From assembly GCA_002083595.1 (NCBI GenBank), contig MSXT01000024.1, positions 1-15,964 on the forward strand: a DNA stretch of 15,964 nucleotides, written 5' to 3'. The position numbers and the translations under genes are program-made. The notes under the pieces were generated by a model. It worked only from the letters and a program-made list of their open reading frames with translations. It was not told the DNA's origin and ran no database searches. The DNA comes from Proteobacteria bacterium ST_bin16 (GTDB lineage Bacteria; Pseudomonadota; Gammaproteobacteria; Burkholderiales; Nitrosomonadaceae). Numbering within the stretch: position 1 is the stretch's first letter; every line of letters starts with the position of its first letter. This document shows, piece after piece, positions 14,429 to 15,964 of the stretch.

Positions 14429-15103
14429 ATGAATAATCCGCTGATTCTCGTGGTGGAAGATGAAAATGCATTGCGCGAAAACATTACCGCCATTATTGCG
14501 CATTACGGATTTCAGGTAATCAGCGCGCCATCGGGTGAAGCCGGTGTGAAAATGGCAGTGGAATCGAATCCGGACATTATTATCTGCGACATTATGCTGC
14601 CGGGAATCGATGGTTTTGAAGTGTTGGCACAAATCAAGCAAGCCCAGCAATCAGCAACTCACGCCTTTATTTTTCTTACCGCAAAGTCAACACGCTCGGA
14701 TACCCGTGCGGGTATGAACATGGGTGCGGATGATTACCTCACCAAGCCGTTCACGAAAGAGGAATTGTTAAACAGCATCAAAGCCCGGATGGAGAAATTA
14801 GCGCAAATACGGCAAAGTCAGCCGGAAAAGGACGCGTTGATTGAAGCGTCGCTGGAGAAAATAACGAGTCTTACCAAAGCGGAACGTAAGGTGCTCAACA
14901 AGATAGCCGAAGGCTTCACGACCCCCCAGATTGCCGAGAAACTGTTTGTGAGCAAAAAAACGGTTGAGAATCATCGCGTCAATATTTCCCGTAAACTCGA
15001 TCTGAGCGGCCCGAATAGCTTGATCAATTTTGCGTTGCGATTAAGAGCGCAAAAATCAACTATTCATTTCCCTGATAATCTGCCTGCTGCATCCTCCCAT
15101 TGA
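14429..15103 (+). CDS. NarL/FixJ-type response regulator (REC + LuxR-type HTH)
   Basis: This is the DNA-binding partner of the kinase encoded 6 nt upstream. The 224-residue protein has a receiver domain (1-120) with acidic pocket E10-D11, phospho-acceptor D54 in ICDIMLPG, T84 in FLTAK and K106 in TKPF. All the residues needed for phosphorylation are intact. A linker rich in Gln, Lys and Glu follows. A LuxR-type helix-turn-helix spans about 146-205 (LTKAERKVLNKIAEGFTTPQ, then IAEKLFVSKKTVENHRVNIS). The target genes are unknown. The next gene in the same direction is amoC, 257 nt away, with a palindrome in between, so regulation of amoC is a reasonable hypothesis. Confidence 0.95.
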   Translation: MNNPLILVVEDENALRENITAIIAHYGFQVISAPSGEAGVKMAVESNPDIIICDIMLPGIDGFEVLAQIKQAQQSATHAFIFLTAKSTRSDTRAGMNMGADDYLTKPFTKEELLNSIKARMEKLAQIRQSQPEKDALIEASLEKITSLTKAERKVLNKIAEGFTTPQIAEKLFVSKKTVENHRVNISRKLDLSGPNSLINFALRLRAQKSTIHFPDNLPAASSH

Positions 15104-15134
15104 TCTTATAAACACATCAATTTTTGTTCTATCG

Positions 15135-15162
15135 CAGCGAATAAATCTCGCTGTCTTGTTTT
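15135..15162 (+). terminator. Probable terminator after the response regulator gene
   Basis: CAGCGA (15135-15140) pairs with TCGCTG (15148-15153) around a 7-nt loop, followed by TCTTGTTTT. The stem is short and the T-run interrupted, so read-through is possible. Confidence 0.5.
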
Positions 15163-15210
15163 AAAAAACCCCTTTTGCCGTGCTGAAGAAACCACACAGC
15201 GATCATTGAA

Positions 15211-15230
15211 AATGAGTGGATCCACTCATT
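15211..15230. repeat. Perfect 20-bp palindrome upstream of amoC
   Basis: AATGAGTGGA (15211-15220) is followed directly by its exact reverse complement TCCACTCATT (15221-15230), with no spacer. With no loop and no T-run it looks like an operator for a dimeric regulator rather than a terminator. Outer repeats GATCAT (15201-15206) and ATGATC (15242-15247) flank it, slightly off centre. It lies 131 nt before the amoC start. Confidence 0.8.
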
Positions 15231-15256
15231 GTAAAAGCCTGATGATCAGTTATTCT
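15229..15256 (+). promoter_or_regulatory. Candidate sigma-70 promoter of amoC
   Basis: TTGTAA (15229-15234) and TATTCT (15251-15256), each 4 of 6 to consensus, are 16 bp apart. The -35 would overlap the end of the 20-bp palindrome. The predicted start near 15263 gives a leader of about 98 nt. Other AT-rich hexamers nearby are possible, so this is only a candidate. Confidence 0.3.
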
Positions 15257-15274
15257 TAATTGCGTAAAAAAGGC

Positions 15275-15307
15275 CACGAAAGCAATGACAAGCAGTTCGT
15301 GATTGCT
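15275..15307 (+). promoter_or_regulatory. Two mutually exclusive hairpins in the amoC leader
   Basis: CACGAA (15275-15280) complements TTCGTG (15296-15301), and the directly adjacent AGCAAT (15281-15286) complements ATTGCT (15302-15307). Since the order is a, b, 9 nt, a', b' with no linkers, both stems cannot form together, so the RNA would switch between two hairpins. Both end more than 50 nt before the amoC ATG. Confidence 0.5.
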
Positions 15308-15360
15308 ACTTCGATAGCCGTGTTACGCAGTGTAAATTAACTTAATCAATGGAGGATATG

Positions 15361-15964
15361 ATGGCAACAACTTATGGCACGAGTAGCAGTGCATCAAGTG
15401 CTGACTATGATATGTCGCTGTGGTATGACTCAAAATACTACAAACTGGGTATGTTAACCATGCTGCTGGTTGCGATATTCTGGATCTGGTACCAAAGAAC
15501 GTTTGCATACTCACACGGTATGGACTCGATGGAACCGGAATTTGACAAAGTATGGATGGGACTGTGGCGCGTACACATGACCCTGATGCCTTTGTTTGCG
15601 TTAGTCACCTGGGGTTGGATACTGAAAACCCGTGATACCAAAGAACAACTGGACAACCTGGATCCGAAATTGGAAGTGAAACGCTACTTCTACTGGATGA
15701 TGTGGCTGGGCGTGTATCTGTTTGGTGTTTACTGGGGCGGTAGCTTCTTCACCGAACAAGACGCATCCTGGCACCAAGTGATCATCCGTGACACAAGCTT
15801 CACACCAAGTCATGTGGTGGTGTTCTACGGTTCATTCCCAATGTACATCGTGTGTGGCGTAGCCTCATACCTGTATGCGATGACCCGCCTGCCACTGTAC
15901 AGCCGCGGCACATCGTTCCCGCTGGTTATGGCGATTGCTGGCCCATTGATGATTCTGCCAAACG
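15361..15964 (+). CDS. amoC: Ammonia monooxygenase subunit C (3' truncated by window edge)
   Basis: AmoC is a membrane subunit of the copper enzyme that oxidises ammonia to hydroxylamine, the first step of nitrification. The frame is open from ATG 15361 to the window end (201 codons of about 270). The start MATTYGTSSSASSADYDMSL and segments such as WYQRTFAYSHGMDSMEPEFD match Nitrosomonas AmoC. The copper ligands are D134 and H138 in EQDASWHQ and H151 in TPSHVV, spaced 4 and 13 as in PmoC (D156, H160, H173). About four membrane helices are visible. GGAGG (15351-15355) is 5 nt before ATG 15361; the in-frame ATG at 15358 is too close. The expected neighbours amoA and amoB would lie beyond the window, and a lone amoC copy cannot be ruled out. 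Confidence 0.98.
   Translation, partial: MATTYGTSSSASSADYDMSLWYDSKYYKLGMLTMLLVAIFWIWYQRTFAYSHGMDSMEPEFDKVWMGLWRVHMTLMPLFALVTWGWILKTRDTKEQLDNLDPKLEVKRYFYWMMWLGVYLFGVYWGGSFFTEQDASWHQVIIRDTSFTPSHVVVFYGSFPMYIVCGVASYLYAMTRLPLYSRGTSFPLVMAIAGPLMILPN

Noticed and set aside
15275..15307. H-type pseudoknot in the amoC leader
   Set aside because: The order of segments would allow it on paper, but the connecting loops would have zero length, so the two 6-bp stems cannot coexist.

Overview
The window comes from the chromosome of a betaproteobacterial ammonia oxidiser, most likely Nitrosomonas or a close relative. The strongest evidence is the partial gene at the right edge. It encodes AmoC with the ammonia-monooxygenase copper ligands D134, H138 and H151, and an N-terminus typical of Nitrosomonas AmoC. 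The moderate GC content and a PEP-CTERM surface protein agree with this. All the genes I can support lie on the + strand. I saw no rRNA, tRNA, CRISPR array, insertion sequence or phage gene.

Layout. 1-579 is the C-terminal part of a putative secreted beta-helix-like protein. 580-878 holds a long hairpin, a strong terminator and a textbook Pho box with a correctly placed -10. 879-4650 is the high-affinity phosphate transporter operon pstS-pstC-pstA-pstB; phoU does not follow directly. 4651-4958 is a gene-poor gap with a near-perfect 28-bp dyad (13 bp, GG, 13 bp), which sits just before a Shine-Dalgarno sequence and a 30-codon ORF. 4959-5837 encodes a PEP-CTERM exported protein and ends in a strong bidirectional terminator. 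6049-9704 pairs a Lon-like AAA/Ser-Lys protease with a cation diffusion facilitator, 2 nt apart. 10068-12698 carries a diguanylate cyclase (GGEEF, intact I-site), a membrane-anchored protein of unknown function and a small YjfB-like protein, followed by a terminator. 12905-15103 is a two-component pair: a soluble PAS-PAS histidine kinase and a NarL/FixJ-type regulator, 6 nt apart. 15104-15360 is the amoC upstream region, and amoC runs off the window.

How they fit together. The pst block is a phosphate-starvation uptake module that PhoB should control directly. The cyclase, kinase and regulator are signalling genes. Because the kinase-regulator pair lies directly upstream of amoC in the same direction, it is a plausible but unproven regulator of ammonia oxidation. 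The most unusual unexplained DNA is the amoC upstream region, with a perfect 20-bp palindrome and two mutually exclusive leader hairpins, and the operator-like dyad with its mini-ORF between pstB and the PEP-CTERM gene.
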